Source of the DNA: Spirochaetia bacterium
GTDB lineage: Bacteria; Spirochaetota; Spirochaetia; Treponematales; Breznakiellaceae
Length of the DNA stretch: 64,000 nucleotides
Direction: 5' to 3'
Assembly: GCA_025997675.1 (NCBI GenBank)
Contig: BNUX01000003.1
Location: forward strand, 1-64,000
The notes under the pieces were generated by a model, which was not told where the DNA came from, made no database searches, and saw only the letters and a list, made by a program, of their open reading frames with translations. This document shows, in pieces, positions 42,960 through 52,354 of the stretch (positions are counted from its first letter, which is position 1; every line of letters begins with the position of its first letter). A program made the position numbers and the translations under genes.

Positions 42960-44279
42960 ATGGAAGCACAGGCCTTTGAAACAGCGGTTGCTGCGGGTTT
43001 GGGAAGCCGGCCGGAGGATACGGTCTTTCTCGCCGCAGTTTCCGGGGGCGCGGATTCTACCGCCATGCTTGCCGCCCTGGCCGGTCTCAGAGGCACCCCT
43101 CCGTTTGAGCTCCGTTGCCTCCACGTAGAACACGGTATTCGTCCCGCCGTCGAAAGCCGGGGGGACGCCGCTGCGGTGGAGGCGCTTTGCGCGGAGTTCC
43201 GTATCCCCTGCTCCGTGGTTTCCATTCCCCCGGGAAAGATTGAGCGGACGGCCAGGCGGCGGGGTATCGGCCTGGAGGCGGCGGCCCGGCTGTACCGGCA
43301 CGCCGCGTGGAACGCCGAAGCCCGGCGGGTGGGGGCGTCAAAGGTCCTGGTAGCCCATACACAGGACGACCTCCTGGAAACGGTGTTGATGCGCCTCCTC
43401 CGGGGTTCCGGTCCCGCAGGATTGGCAGCCATGCCCCGCTCCCGTGGCCGCATACAGAGGCCCCTCCTGGACCGGAGCCGCGCCGATGTTTTAGCCTACC
43501 TTGCCGCACGGGGCATCCCCTACAGAACCGATTCCACCAATGCGGACCCCGCGTTCCTGCGTAACCGTATCCGGCATACGCTGATCCCCTGTCTGGACGA
43601 ATTCTTCCCCAACTGGAAGCGGGCCCTGCTTGATGTAGCGGAAACCCAGCGTATGGCGGCAGATTTCCTTAGCGCCGAAGCTGCCGCCAGGATTCCCTGG
43701 ACCGGGGATAGAGCCTGGTCTACATCATCAAAGAACTTCTTTTCCCAAAGCCCGATACTAAGGGAGGAGGCCCTCTTTGCCGTGTTGGATAAGGTGACAG
43801 GAGCCGCCAAACCGCCCCGGCGGAGGAGTCTGCGGCTGTTTGCGGGGGGAACCCTTGGGGCACTGGATCTGGGGCACGCCATCCTCCGAAGGGACGCCGA
43901 ACGGGTCACGGTGGGCTTGCCACAGCCGGAATCCGGATTTCTCCTGTTGATTAAAGGGCCGGGAATATATAAGCTAAAGGGGCTTACCATCAGGGCTTCC
44001 CCGGAGGACACGGCGGGCCAAAGGTCCACCGGTTTCTTTGCGGGGCTTCCCCTGGCGCTGCGGCGGAATTATCCCGGGGATTATATAATCAGGGGGGGCC
44101 GGAAACACCGGGCGTCGGAGTATGTCCGGGGGAAGGGCCTACCGGCTTCCGGCCTCATCACCGCCGAGGATGCACGGGGGCCTGCGGCATTTATCGGCTG
44201 CGGAGGGGATGGTTGTTCGATTGTGGTAACCAGGGAAGAAGAGAACCGGGAAAGCGGGTTATTCTTTTCTATTCAATAG
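42960..44279 (+). CDS. tilS: tRNA(Ile)-lysidine synthetase TilS
   Basis: A 439-residue enzyme with PP-loop SGGADST (residues ~29–35), VAHTQDDLLETVLMRLLRG, and RTDSTNADPAFLRNRIRHTL. It modifies the CAU anticodon of tRNA-Ile2 so that it reads AUA. The C-terminal domain is shorter and divergent. It lies nine bases after rplY and 13 before ftsH; tilS–ftsH adjacency is common in bacteria. Confidence 0.92.
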   Translation: MEAQAFETAVAAGLGSRPEDTVFLAAVSGGADSTAMLAALAGLRGTPPFELRCLHVEHGIRPAVESRGDAAAVEALCAEFRIPCSVVSIPPGKIERTARRRGIGLEAAARLYRHAAWNAEARRVGASKVLVAHTQDDLLETVLMRLLRGSGPAGLAAMPRSRGRIQRPLLDRSRADVLAYLAARGIPYRTDSTNADPAFLRNRIRHTLIPCLDEFFPNWKRALLDVAETQRMAADFLSAEAAARIPWTGDRAWSTSSKNFFSQSPILREEALFAVLDKVTGAAKPPRRRSLRLFAGGTLGALDLGHAILRRDAERVTVGLPQPESGFLLLIKGPGIYKLKGLTIRASPEDTAGQRSTGFFAGLPLALRRNYPGDYIIRGGRKHRASEYVRGKGLPASGLITAEDARGPAAFIGCGGDGCSIVVTREEENRESGLFFSIQ

Positions 44280-44292
44280 TAAGGGGATAGTG

Positions 44293-46164
44293 ATGTTTGA
44301 TGATAAGAATAATAATATACCGCCGTCGCGCCCGCCGCTGCAAACCGGCAGGCCTAACCGGTTTACCCTGTTTTTTTTCCTCATCATCGTGGGGGTCTTT
44401 ATCGCCTATTTCTTCAAGCCCAACACCCCTTCGATGCAGGAGATTTCCTACTCCACCTTTACCAACTACCTGGAACGAAATGAGATAAGTTCCGTCAGGA
44501 TTATGGATAGCGGTATAATAGAAGGAACCCTCAAAGGAGCATCCGGGGCCTCCCTGCAGTTTAAGACCCTCATCCCGTACCAGGACCCTTCGCTCTTGCC
44601 CACCCTGCGGGAACGGGGGATCAATGTTTCCGGCGGGGTAAGTAAGGTGGGCCCACTGCGCATATTCCTGGAGTTGCTCCCCTGGATTATCGGGTTCGGC
44701 TTTATCTGGTTCATGATGCGGAATATGCAGGGGCCGGGAAACAGGGCCTTCCAGTTTGGGAGGAGCCGGGCCAAGCGCTACCAGGATGAGGGGAAGAAGA
44801 CCACCTTCGAGGATGTGGCGGGCCAGGTGGATGCCAAGTACGAATTGCAGGAGGTTGTTTCCTTCCTAAAGGACCCTCAAAAGTTCACCAGGATGGGGGC
44901 CAAGATACCCAAGGGGGTGCTCCTGGTGGGTATGCCCGGTACGGGGAAGACCCTGATGGCAAAGGCCGTGGCCGGGGAAGCCGGGGTGGCCTACTTCCAC
45001 ATGTCGGGCTCCGATTTTGTGGAGATGTTCGTGGGGGTCGGGGCCAGCCGGGTCCGGGACCTCTTTGAGCAGGGCCGGAAAAGCGCCCCCTGCATCATCT
45101 TTATCGACGAACTGGACGCCGTGGGCCGCACCCGGGGGGCCGGTTACGGCGGGGGCCACGACGAACGGGAACAGACCCTGAACCAGCTCCTGGTGGAGAT
45201 GGACGGCTTCGACTCCAAGGACGGGGTCATCATCCTGGCGGCCACCAACCGGCCCGATGTTCTTGACCCGGCGCTGCTCCGGCCCGGTCGCTTTGACCGG
45301 CAGGTGATAGTGGCCATGCCGGACATCAAGGAACGGGAGGCTATCCTCAAGATTCATGCCGAAAAGATACCCCTGGCTCCGGAGGTGGACCTGAGCCGCA
45401 TCGCCCGGGCAACTCCGGGGATGAGCGGCGCGGAGATAGCCAACCTGGTCAACGAGGCGGCTCTCTTTGCGGCCCGGCAGGACAAGCCCACGGTGGAAAT
45501 GCCCGACTTTGAGGAAGCCCGGGATAAGGTGCTCATGGGGGTGGCCCGGAAGACCCTGGTGGTTTCCGAAAGGGAACGGCGGATGACCGCCATCCACGAG
45601 GCAGGCCACGCCCTGCTCCACTACTTCCTCAAAAACGCCGATCCCCTCCACAAGGTAACCATCATCCCCCACGGCAGGGCTTTAGGCATGGCCATGTCCC
45701 TCCCCCTGGAGGATAGTTACAGCCGTACCAGGGGCTGGATCGAAGACCGTATCACCATCTGCTACGGCGGCTGGGCGGCGGAGAAGCTTTTCTACGACGA
45801 AACCACCACCGGTACCAAGCAGGACCTGCAACAGGCCACGGAGATGGCCCGGAAGATGGTCTGCGAATGGGGCATGGCGGAGGAACTGGGTCCCATAACC
45901 TACGGCCAGGAAGACGAGCCCATCTTCATCGGCAAGGAAATAGCCCGGCACAAGGAGTATTCCGAGGATACCGCCCGGCTTATCGACGGGGCGGTGAAGA
46001 AGATTCTGGAGGGTGCGAAAAGCTTGGCGGAATCCATACTCCTGGCCCGTAAAGCGGATCTGGAAAGATTGGCCGAGGCGCTTATCACCCAGGAAACCCT
46101 CATTGATGATGAGGTGCGCTCCATCCTGGGGCTTCCACCCCGCGCCGGCCTTGCAGAGGCCTGA
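44293..46164 (+). CDS. ftsH: Membrane protease FtsH
   Basis: A 623-residue protease with two N-terminal membrane helices (~18–37, ~120–138), AAA+ domain (Walker A GMPGTGKT ~213–220, Walker [12 protein letters not shown], second region of homology [18 protein letters not shown]) and zinc protease motif HEAGH (~435). It degrades damaged or unassembled membrane proteins. The ATG at 44293 follows AAGGGGA; a GTG at 44290 is an alternative. Confidence 0.96.
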   Translation: MFDDKNNNIPPSRPPLQTGRPNRFTLFFFLIIVGVFIAYFFKPNTPSMQEISYSTFTNYLERNEISSVRIMDSGIIEGTLKGASGASLQFKTLIPYQDPSLLPTLRERGINVSGGVSKVGPLRIFLELLPWIIGFGFIWFMMRNMQGPGNRAFQFGRSRAKRYQDEGKKTTFEDVAGQVDAKYELQEVVSFLKDPQKFTRMGAKIPKGVLLVGMPGTGKTLMAKAVAGEAGVAYFHMSGSDFVEMFVGVGASRVRDLFEQGRKSAPCIIFIDELDAVGRTRGAGYGGGHDEREQTLNQLLVEMDGFDSKDGVIILAATNRPDVLDPALLRPGRFDRQVIVAMPDIKEREAILKIHAEKIPLAPEVDLSRIARATPGMSGAEIANLVNEAALFAARQDKPTVEMPDFEEARDKVLMGVARKTLVVSERERRMTAIHEAGHALLHYFLKNADPLHKVTIIPHGRALGMAMSLPLEDSYSRTRGWIEDRITICYGGWAAEKLFYDETTTGTKQDLQQATEMARKMVCEWGMAEELGPITYGQEDEPIFIGKEIARHKEYSEDTARLIDGAVKKILEGAKSLAESILLARKADLERLAEALITQETLIDDEVRSILGLPPRAGLAEA

Positions 46165-47741
46165 TGTTCCGTAACGCCCTTTTGGCCGGCATACTGGCGG
46201 CAGCCTTGCCTGCCGCCCTTCCCGCCCAGGATGCCGCCGTGGCGGAACGTTACCTTGAGTGGGTCCGGACCGTCATCGAAAAGGATCAGTGGGATCTGGC
46301 GGAGGAGGCCCTGGAACGGGCGGCGGATTTCAGTGATGTTTCATCGGACCTTTCCTACTTGTTGGCCCTGGCCCGGGATCACCGGGACCGGCCCCGGCGG
46401 ATGGTTCTGGAAGCCCTCAACAATGCCCTGGCTGTTTCACAGTGGACCCTTTATTCCGCCGAAGATGCCCGGCTCCTCTTAGCGGAGACCCTCATCGCCA
46501 TCCGGTCCTTTGAGGAAGCCCTGGGGTGTCTCGATATGGCCGGGGAAAGTGACCGGGCAATAAGCCTCCGCGCCCTGGCCTACCGGGGGCTGGGGGATGA
46601 CCGGGGTTTCATCCAAACCATTACCCAGGCTCTCAATCAATACCCCCGTTCCCCGGAACCGGTAGGTATCCTCTTTCGGTATGCAGCAAACAGAATACCC
46701 GCCGCAGATGTCCGGGAGCTTGTCTCGATGTGCTTACGGCGGCTGCCCTTCCTCCTCTTAACGGATGGGGAACTGAGTTTTCTCGCGGCCCCCTTTATCC
46801 GGGATACCGAAGAAGCCCGCCGGCTCGTCTCTGCCTACCGGGCCGCCGGGGGAACCAATCCGGAGGGTCTCCCCGCAGCCCTCAATCTGGGAATCATTGA
46901 CGATAAAGAGGCCATAACGGAGCTCTTCGGGAACGGGGTACTGGACAAGGGCCTTATCGAAACAGTCCGGGGGCTCCTCCGCTCAGGGAAAGGCCGGGAG
47001 GATTTTGCGGACAGCCTTTCCCGGTTCACCGGAACTATTACGGAAGACCTCGATAGGGACGGCTGCTCCGCAACCGGCTACCGGGAGGGAGCCCTTATCA
47101 GCTATTCCTACGACGCGGACCGGGACCGGCTGCCTGAGCTGGAAGTGGTTTTTTCCGGCGGTCTTCCGGTACGGGCTGAACAAAGGGACCAATCCACGGT
47201 ATATCTGGAATGGGAACAATACCCGGCGGTATTCCGGGCGGAATTGGAGGGGGTCGAATATATACCCCGGCCTAAAGAGTTTTTCTTTAAGCCCCTGCAA
47301 TTCCGGGACCTCCTGGGAAGTTCCCTGCTCTACCCTGAACGGGAATGGAGTACGCGCATATCCCGGAGAACCCTGGTTTCCTTTGCCCACACCATAAAAC
47401 AGCCCGGTAGGGTGATCCCCGGAAGCATTGAATGGATAGAGATGAACGGGGGTGTGCCCATCAAAAGCCGGGAGTATTTGAGGGATACCCTCGTGGCGGA
47501 TACAACGTATCACTTGGGGCAGCCCGTCCTTCAGCGTATCGATATGGACCTGGACGGCAGGCTGGAAACGGTCAGGCGGTGGAACGACGACGGAAGCATC
47601 GCCTCCTCTCTTAGTGATTGGGATGGGGATGGGATTTATGAATATGGGGAGCGTTATGAAGGGGAGACGGTTATCCGCTCCTGGGATATGGATAAGGACG
47701 GCACCCGTGAGTATACTGAAACCGGTGTGGGGGATAGGTAA
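46164..47741 (+). CDS. Exported helical-repeat protein with calcium-binding-like DxDxDG motifs
   Basis: A 525-residue protein with a signal peptide ([21 protein letters not shown]). Residues ~25–290 are helical repeats of TPR or Sel1 type. From ~290 on, acidic loops recur: DLDRDG, DADRDR, DMDLDG, DWDGDG, DMDKDG. These resemble the calcium loops of dockerin, EF-hand or thrombospondin-type-3 repeats. I do not recognise a full family. It overlaps ftsH by one base and precedes a DegP-like protease by two, so a role in envelope protein quality control is a reasonable inference. Confidence 0.7.
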   Translation: MFRNALLAGILAAALPAALPAQDAAVAERYLEWVRTVIEKDQWDLAEEALERAADFSDVSSDLSYLLALARDHRDRPRRMVLEALNNALAVSQWTLYSAEDARLLLAETLIAIRSFEEALGCLDMAGESDRAISLRALAYRGLGDDRGFIQTITQALNQYPRSPEPVGILFRYAANRIPAADVRELVSMCLRRLPFLLLTDGELSFLAAPFIRDTEEARRLVSAYRAAGGTNPEGLPAALNLGIIDDKEAITELFGNGVLDKGLIETVRGLLRSGKGREDFADSLSRFTGTITEDLDRDGCSATGYREGALISYSYDADRDRLPELEVVFSGGLPVRAEQRDQSTVYLEWEQYPAVFRAELEGVEYIPRPKEFFFKPLQFRDLLGSSLLYPEREWSTRISRRTLVSFAHTIKQPGRVIPGSIEWIEMNGGVPIKSREYLRDTLVADTTYHLGQPVLQRIDMDLDGRLETVRRWNDDGSIASSLSDWDGDGIYEYGERYEGETVIRSWDMDKDGTREYTETGVGDR

Positions 47742-47743
47742 GC

Positions 47744-49543
47744 ATGGCTTTTCAAAGAATCAGAAGGATTATCATTGTGGGGGCCGTTTTTCTTCTGTCC
47801 TCCTGCATTTCCCCGGCACGGGCGGAGAAACGGCTTGCCCCGTGGCGATCCACCGAAGCCCTGCGGCTTGACGATATTGAGGGCCATATCCGGGAGGACC
47901 CGGCCAAGGCCATCCACCTTATTGGGGTGTACCGCAGCATATATCATCAGGAAATGGAGGAAAGCCTGGCGTCCTTAGAGGAGCAGGCGGTACAAAACCT
48001 CTTAGCAGCCCAGGCCCTGGCGATTAGCGAAAAGCGCTGGGAGGACGCCGCATCGGAGGCCCGTTCCCTGGCCAGCCTGGGGATTGCCGTGCCCCATACC
48101 GGCATGGAACCGGATTTTCTCCTGGCGGACGCCAAGGATCGCCTTTCCGCCGGGGACAACCTTCCCGCCTATCTGAACGCCGTCCGTTCCCACGCATTAA
48201 AGCCCCTGTCGCCGGCGGATGCTTTGTTGTTTCTGGAACGGGCGGCGGCGGTGCAGCAAAGAAGGGCCGCCGCCTTCTTCCTTTCCATCATTGAGGAACA
48301 GGGGGGAACCGCGCCGGAGAACCTGCGCCAATTCGCCCGGGGGCAGGATACCGCCACGGATATGATCAAGGGGGTGGTTACGGTCCTGGTAAACCGGGGC
48401 TACCGGATTCAGCGGGGCGCCGGGTCTGCGGATTGGGTCCTGGGTTCCGCCTTCTTTGTGGACGCCTCGGGTCTCTTGATCACCAATTACCACGTCATCG
48501 CCAGCGAGGTGGACCCCACCTATGAGGGGTATTCACGGATGTTTATACGCCTGGGGGACGCCTCAAGTCCCCGTATCCCCGCCAAGGTTATCGGCTGGGA
48601 TAAGGCTATGGACCTGGCGCTGATCAAGGCTGAAATAAAGCCGGAGTATGTCTTTTCCCTGGTGGACTGGGTTATCCCCAAGGTGGGGGATACGGTGCTT
48701 GCCATCGGTTCCCCGGTGGGTCTGGAAAAGACCGTAACCCGGGGCATCGTTTCCGCCCTGGGACGGCGGCTCCTCCAAATCGGGGACGTGATACAGATTG
48801 ACGCGGCGGTAAACCACGGCAATTCCGGCGGTCCCGTGGTGGACACCGACGGCCGCCTGGTGGGCATCGTCTTTGCCGGGGTTGAAGCCTACCAGGGCCT
48901 TAACTTCGCGGTCCCCGCGGAACGGCTTGCCGCTGCCCTGCCGGCCATGCTGGCCGGGGGTAAAGCCCAGAGGCCCTGGCTGGGTCTCACCCTCAGCGAA
49001 ACCAACAAGGGGGCGGAGATCATCTACGTGGCCCCCTATACCCCCGCGGCGGAACACCGGATTCCCGAGGGGCTTTTCATCACCAGCATCAACGGCAAAG
49101 AAGTCACCGCTCCCCAGGGCGCACTGATCCCCGCCCTCCAGGACCGGCTCTTCTCCGACCGTCCCGGGGAACTGGTAGCCCTGACCAGTTCCGACGGTGT
49201 CCGCCGGGTCCTTCAAACCGCCCCCCGTCCGGATGTCCCCCTGGCGGAGGCTGCCAAAAAGGACAGCCGGGAACGGATGGCCGCCCCCCTCTTCGGCCTC
49301 ATCCTGGGCCCCTCCATGAACCGTGGGCTTTCCGGCTCCTACCTGGTCAAAAAGGTGGTCCGGGGTTCCATCGCCGATGAGGCGGGGCTTTCGGAGCAGG
49401 ACCCGATATTCATCCGGAGCTTCAAGCTTGAGGAAAAAGACGGGTATGCGCTGCTGGACATCAATGTAAAGAAACGGCGTATGGGGTACCTGGAAACCTT
49501 TATGCGGCTCCCGGCGCTGCTGGATTCGCCGGATACCTTATAG
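47744..49543 (+). CDS. DegP/HtrA-like trypsin-fold serine protease, lipoprotein
   Basis: A 599-residue protein with signal peptide and lipobox FLLSSC. Residues ~30–195 are helical repeats. The trypsin-like domain follows (~200–400): His in TNYHVIA, Asp in KAMDLALI and Ser in NHGNSGGPVV form the triad. Two PDZ-like regions close the protein (~410–490 and ~520–590). It probably degrades misfolded proteins in the periplasm, anchored to a membrane. The fused helical front is unusual for HtrA. Confidence 0.85.
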   Translation: MAFQRIRRIIIVGAVFLLSSCISPARAEKRLAPWRSTEALRLDDIEGHIREDPAKAIHLIGVYRSIYHQEMEESLASLEEQAVQNLLAAQALAISEKRWEDAASEARSLASLGIAVPHTGMEPDFLLADAKDRLSAGDNLPAYLNAVRSHALKPLSPADALLFLERAAAVQQRRAAAFFLSIIEEQGGTAPENLRQFARGQDTATDMIKGVVTVLVNRGYRIQRGAGSADWVLGSAFFVDASGLLITNYHVIASEVDPTYEGYSRMFIRLGDASSPRIPAKVIGWDKAMDLALIKAEIKPEYVFSLVDWVIPKVGDTVLAIGSPVGLEKTVTRGIVSALGRRLLQIGDVIQIDAAVNHGNSGGPVVDTDGRLVGIVFAGVEAYQGLNFAVPAERLAAALPAMLAGGKAQRPWLGLTLSETNKGAEIIYVAPYTPAAEHRIPEGLFITSINGKEVTAPQGALIPALQDRLFSDRPGELVALTSSDGVRRVLQTAPRPDVPLAEAAKKDSRERMAAPLFGLILGPSMNRGLSGSYLVKKVVRGSIADEAGLSEQDPIFIRSFKLEEKDGYALLDINVKKRRMGYLETFMRLPALLDSPDTL

Positions 49544-49562
49544 CAACTCTACGCCGGTTGCC
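49531..49562. repeat. 32-bp direct repeat, left copy
   Basis: Identical to 50113–50144. It includes the stop of the protease gene and the 3' end of the nucleotidyltransferase gene (…ATGVELL). Confidence 0.9.
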
Positions 49563-49870
49563 AGGACTTCTTTGATAAAGGGGTTGTCGTCTTCGAGGTC
49601 GGCGGTTTCAAAAACCAGGGGTTCAAAGGGAACCTTACGGTATTTCCCGCCGAATGCTCTGCCTAAACCTAAGAGTTCCGCGATAAGTTCGTACCGCTCT
49701 TTTCCCCCGTAATCGGGCATAAAGAAACAGATATCCACATCGCTTAACTCGGTGGCATAGCCCTTGGCATAGGAGCCAAAGAGAACTGCCTTTTCTACGG
49801 GCAGTACCGTTTTTACATCCGCCGCGAAATCGCGGGCCAGCCGGGTCATTTCTTTAATGTCAGCAGCCAT
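49538..49870 (-). CDS. MNT-type nucleotidyltransferase, predicted antitoxin
   Basis: A 110-residue protein with GSYAKGYATELSDVDICFF (residues ~31–49), the nucleotidyltransferase GS motif and Asp pair; FEPLVFETAD may supply the third acidic residue. The ATG at 49870 has GGAGG about eight bases upstream. In intact HEPN/MNT modules the nucleotidyltransferase AMPylates the HEPN RNase and silences it. Here the HEPN gene directly upstream is truncated. The 3' end overlaps the protease gene by six bases. Confidence 0.75.
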   Translation of the reverse strand: MAADIKEMTRLARDFAADVKTVLPVEKAVLFGSYAKGYATELSDVDICFFMPDYGGKERYELIAELLGLGRAFGGKYRKVPFEPLVFETADLEDDNPFIKEVLATGVELL

Positions 49871-50004
49871 GTGAGCGCCTCCTTGGTCCGAGCTAACAGG
49901 GCGGCGGTATAGAACCACCGGCCGCCTGCATACATGGCGTCCGCCGTGTCCAAGTCATCTTGGGCATATTGAAGCCAAATGGCGTATTTTTCTTCTGTTG
50001 TCAT
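49846..50004 (-). pseudogene. Truncated HEPN-domain toxin
   Basis: A 52-residue frame whose first 40 residues (WLQYAQDDLDTADAMY and GGRWFYTAALLAR) match the first two helices of HEPN proteins. The chain then stops after LTLKK, overlapping the nucleotidyltransferase start by 25 bases. HEPN toxins have ~130 residues and a later R-x4–6-H active site, which is missing. The remnant is read as a broken toxin gene. Confidence 0.65.
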
Positions 50005-50112
50005 ACTTTAGCCGCTCCCCGTTTCATGCTTGTAGTATAGGGCATACTGCCGGGGTTCGCAAGCGAGCGTGGGCTCTGTCTGAAACTCCCTGGCCTTCTT
50101 CCTCTATCCCCT

Positions 50113-50144
50113 GGATACCTTATAGCAACTCTACGCCGGTTGCC
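50113..50144. repeat. 32-bp direct repeat, right copy
   Basis: Identical to 49531–49562. On the minus strand it encodes the 3' end of the next gene (…AGQPA) in a different frame from the one used in the left copy. Confidence 0.9.
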
Positions 50145-50349
50145 CGGCTTCGAAAGCTTTGATTTTTGTATACAGCTCTTTTACGGACATATCGCCGTAT
50201 AACGTACGCTGCCATTCGGTGTAATTATCGGACCAAAGGTCCGCGGGTTCCCGTAACATAAGGGTGATAAAACGCTCAGCTTCCACGATCCCAAGTGTAT
50301 CCGCCAGAATCCGCATCCCATCGCTCTTAATTAATGTGTCACTTTTCAT
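50131..50349 (-). CDS. Small hypothetical protein
   Basis: A 72-residue soluble, mostly helical protein (DGMRILADTLGIVEAERF, SVKELYTKIKAFE). GGGGGAGGAA upstream gives a strong start at 50349. I do not recognise the family. Size and place in an island of toxin–antitoxin fragments suggest an antitoxin-like or orphan gene; this is a guess from context. Confidence 0.5.
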   Translation of the reverse strand: MKSDTLIKSDGMRILADTLGIVEAERFITLMLREPADLWSDNYTEWQRTLYGDMSVKELYTKIKAFEAGQPA

Positions 50350-50382
50350 TGGTATATTCCTCCCCCTGTCAAGCATCCGGCA

Positions 50383-51414
50383 TCAGGGATAGCCACTCCA
50401 CTTGGCAGCGGAGGGAAGCCTCCTTGATCCAACAAGCGAGGCATACGCACCGGTGGCGCCGCCGGGGGCTTTGACACTCCCCGATGTACCCGCAAGGGCG
50501 GTATTGGCAAATGTATTAGCGTATGGCACTGACGGGGGCGTAGCGCCCGTAAAGATAACGCTGGACAGGTTGGAGCAGGCATAAAATGCATCTTCCCCAA
50601 TGGACGTAATGCCGGCCGCCAGGGTAACACTGGTCAGGCCGGATACGTTCTGGAACGCGCTCTTGCCGATAGTGGTAGTACCGGAGGGGATCGTGTATGT
50701 GGCGCCTTTACCCGCCGGATAGGTAATCAGTGTCGTACCTGCTTTATTAAACAAAACGCCGCCACTATCACTATAGGTGGCATTGTTTGCACTTACATGA
50801 ATTGCGCTGAGCTGAGGGCAGACAACAAATACATTGTCCCCAAGGGTGGTAACACCCGACCCAAGGGTAACACTGGTCAGGATGGGGCAGCTCGTAAATG
50901 CATTAGTCCCAATGGACGTAACGCTGTTCGGCAGGGTAACACTGGCAAGACCGGAGCCCATAAACGCGTGGTGCTCAATGGTGGTAACACTTGTCCCAAG
51001 GGTAACGCTGGTCAGATTGGTACAACTACTAAAAGCATAGTTTCCAATGGTTGTAACGCTATTTGGCAGACTAACGCTGATCAGGTTGGTACGGCCGGAA
51101 AATGCAGAGTATCTGATAGCGGTAACAGGTTTACCATCAATTGTTGATGGAACAATGAGATTTGTTGAAGCCCCCGTGTATCCGGTAATCGTTATATTAC
51201 CACCGCTAACAGTGTAAGTATAACCTGAATTGCCGGGGTCAGTGCTGCCGGGGCCAGTGCTGCCGGGGTTGGTACCGCCGGGGTTGGTGCTGCCGGGGTA
51301 AGTACCGCCGGGGCTAGTGGAATCGCCTGACTTCTTATCACCGCAAGACACAACAGTCATACCCAATGCCAGCAACAGGCTGAGCATTACCACAAAAGTC
51401 CCGTTCTTCTTCAT
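50383..51414 (-). CDS. BspA-like leucine-rich-repeat lipoprotein
   Basis: A 343-residue protein. The start at 51414 has AAGGGAG nine bases upstream and opens a signal peptide with lipobox VVSC. A Pro/Gly/Ser/Thr linker of pentapeptides (GSTNP, GGTNP, GSTGP) precedes about eight LRR_5 repeats of the BspA/TpLRR type (LPNSVTTIGNYAFSSCTNL, LPNSVTSIGTNAFTSCPIL). BspA-like proteins of treponemes bind host or partner-cell surfaces. The linker is encoded by a 15-bp tandem repeat. Confidence 0.85.
   Translation of the reverse strand: MKKNGTFVVMLSLLLALGMTVVSCGDKKSGDSTSPGGTYPGSTNPGGTNPGSTGPGSTDPGNSGYTYTVSGGNITITGYTGASTNLIVPSTIDGKPVTAIRYSAFSGRTNLISVSLPNSVTTIGNYAFSSCTNLTSVTLGTSVTTIEHHAFMGSGLASVTLPNSVTSIGTNAFTSCPILTSVTLGSGVTTLGDNVFVVCPQLSAIHVSANNATYSDSGGVLFNKAGTTLITYPAGKGATYTIPSGTTTIGKSAFQNVSGLTSVTLAAGITSIGEDAFYACSNLSSVIFTGATPPSVPYANTFANTALAGTSGSVKAPGGATGAYASLVGSRRLPSAAKWSGYP
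51231..51320. repeat. Six 15-bp repeats coding the lipoprotein linker
   Basis: Six direct copies of a 15-bp unit (core GCCGGGG) encode the Pro-Gly-rich pentapeptides. Slippage by whole units would change linker length without breaking the frame. Confidence 0.85.
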
Positions 51415-51439
51415 GTTCCAACTCCCTTTGTATAGCGTT

Positions 51440-51467
51440 GCCCGCCGCGCAATTCCGCGTGACGGGC
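51440..51467 (-). terminator. GC-rich hairpin between lipoprotein genes
   Basis: GCCCG–C–CGCG pairs with CGCG–TGA–CGGGC around a six-base loop. It lies between two minus-strand lipoprotein genes and may attenuate read-through. No T tract is present. Confidence 0.4.
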
Positions 51468-51481
51468 TGCGTTTCAGAACT

Positions 51482-52255
51482 TTAATCCGGGGCTGGGCCC
51501 GGGGGGTATACCGGGACGACGACGCCTCCGCCGGATTTTGTATATACGACACCACTAGCTATTAGTGCGGTACCACTAATACTTGCAGACCATATACTTC
51601 CCACAGTAACATATCCCTCTAGACCGTTAACTGTCCCTACGGTGAAGCTGGCATTAGTGTAACTGTAAGTATATGTACCACTTGACGAGCCGGTAACAGT
51701 TCCCGTTTGTGTTTGAAACCACGTTGATTCTACTATCGTTAAAGATATATAACAAGGACCTGGAGCTGTTCCATACCATGTTCCTATGAAAGGATTTCCG
51801 CCACCACCTCCGCCGACGGTTTTCGTTGCTGTATATGTCCCCGGGTAACTGGAGGCGCTATTCAGTATCCCGGTCAATGTGGTGCCGCTAATATAGACCG
51901 TTCCCACTGTTCCGCCCACATCATACGCATACAAGATTGCGGTTCTTTGGTCGGTGGAAAGGGTATATGTTCCGTAACTATTAACAATGGGTCCGGTCAT
52001 TGACCAGGTATTGGCCCCAACAGAAATGGTATGGCCGACCGCTTCGGAAGGGCTGGTGACACTGTACGTACCATACAGGTCGCCGGTAATGATGTCACCG
52101 CTGCCACCGCCGCCACCTCCACCGCCGTAGTAGGTGCCACCGTTGCTACCGCCACTGCTGTCGCTGCTGGTTGACCCATTATCGCACCCGGCCAGAATCA
52201 TCCCGAATACCAGCAACAGGCTGATAATACCCGTCAAAACCATCCTCTTTTTCAT
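51482..52255 (-). CDS. Lipoprotein with Gly-rich linker
   Basis: A 257-residue lipoprotein. Signal peptide MKKRMVLTGIISLLLVFG, lipobox ILAGC, then Ser/Gly linker with eight consecutive Gly residues (~45–52). The mature part consists of two similar beta-rich halves (GTYSVTSPSEAVG; YGTYTLSTDQRTAILYAYD; GTYTYSYTNASFTVG), like the lipocalin-type domains of other treponemal small lipoproteins. No catalytic motif is visible. AGGAGG upstream gives a strong start. It is divergent from the XRE regulator. Confidence 0.7.
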   Translation of the reverse strand: MKKRMVLTGIISLLLVFGMILAGCDNGSTSSDSSGGSNGGTYYGGGGGGGGSGDIITGDLYGTYSVTSPSEAVGHTISVGANTWSMTGPIVNSYGTYTLSTDQRTAILYAYDVGGTVGTVYISGTTLTGILNSASSYPGTYTATKTVGGGGGGNPFIGTWYGTAPGPCYISLTIVESTWFQTQTGTVTGSSSGTYTYSYTNASFTVGTVNGLEGYVTVGSIWSASISGTALIASGVVYTKSGGGVVVPVYPPGPAPD

Positions 52256-52270
52256 AGTAAGCCTCCTTAT

Positions 52271-52352
52271 TATCTAATACTCATATTTTCCAGAATATAA
52301 TACATGAGTATTGCGTGATAGTCAAGCGTGATTCGTATCTAATAGATAATAT
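52271..52352. promoter_or_regulatory. Divergent control region with inverted and direct repeats
   Basis: ATACTCAT (52277–52284) and ATGAGTAT (52304–52311) form a perfect 8-bp inverted repeat with a 19-bp spacer. TATCTAATA occurs twice (52271–52279 and 52336–52344), the second inside the near-palindrome TATCTAATAGATA directly before the XRE gene. These are plausible operator sites for the XRE protein, controlling itself and the divergent lipoprotein. Confidence 0.45.
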
Positions 52353-52354
52353 CT

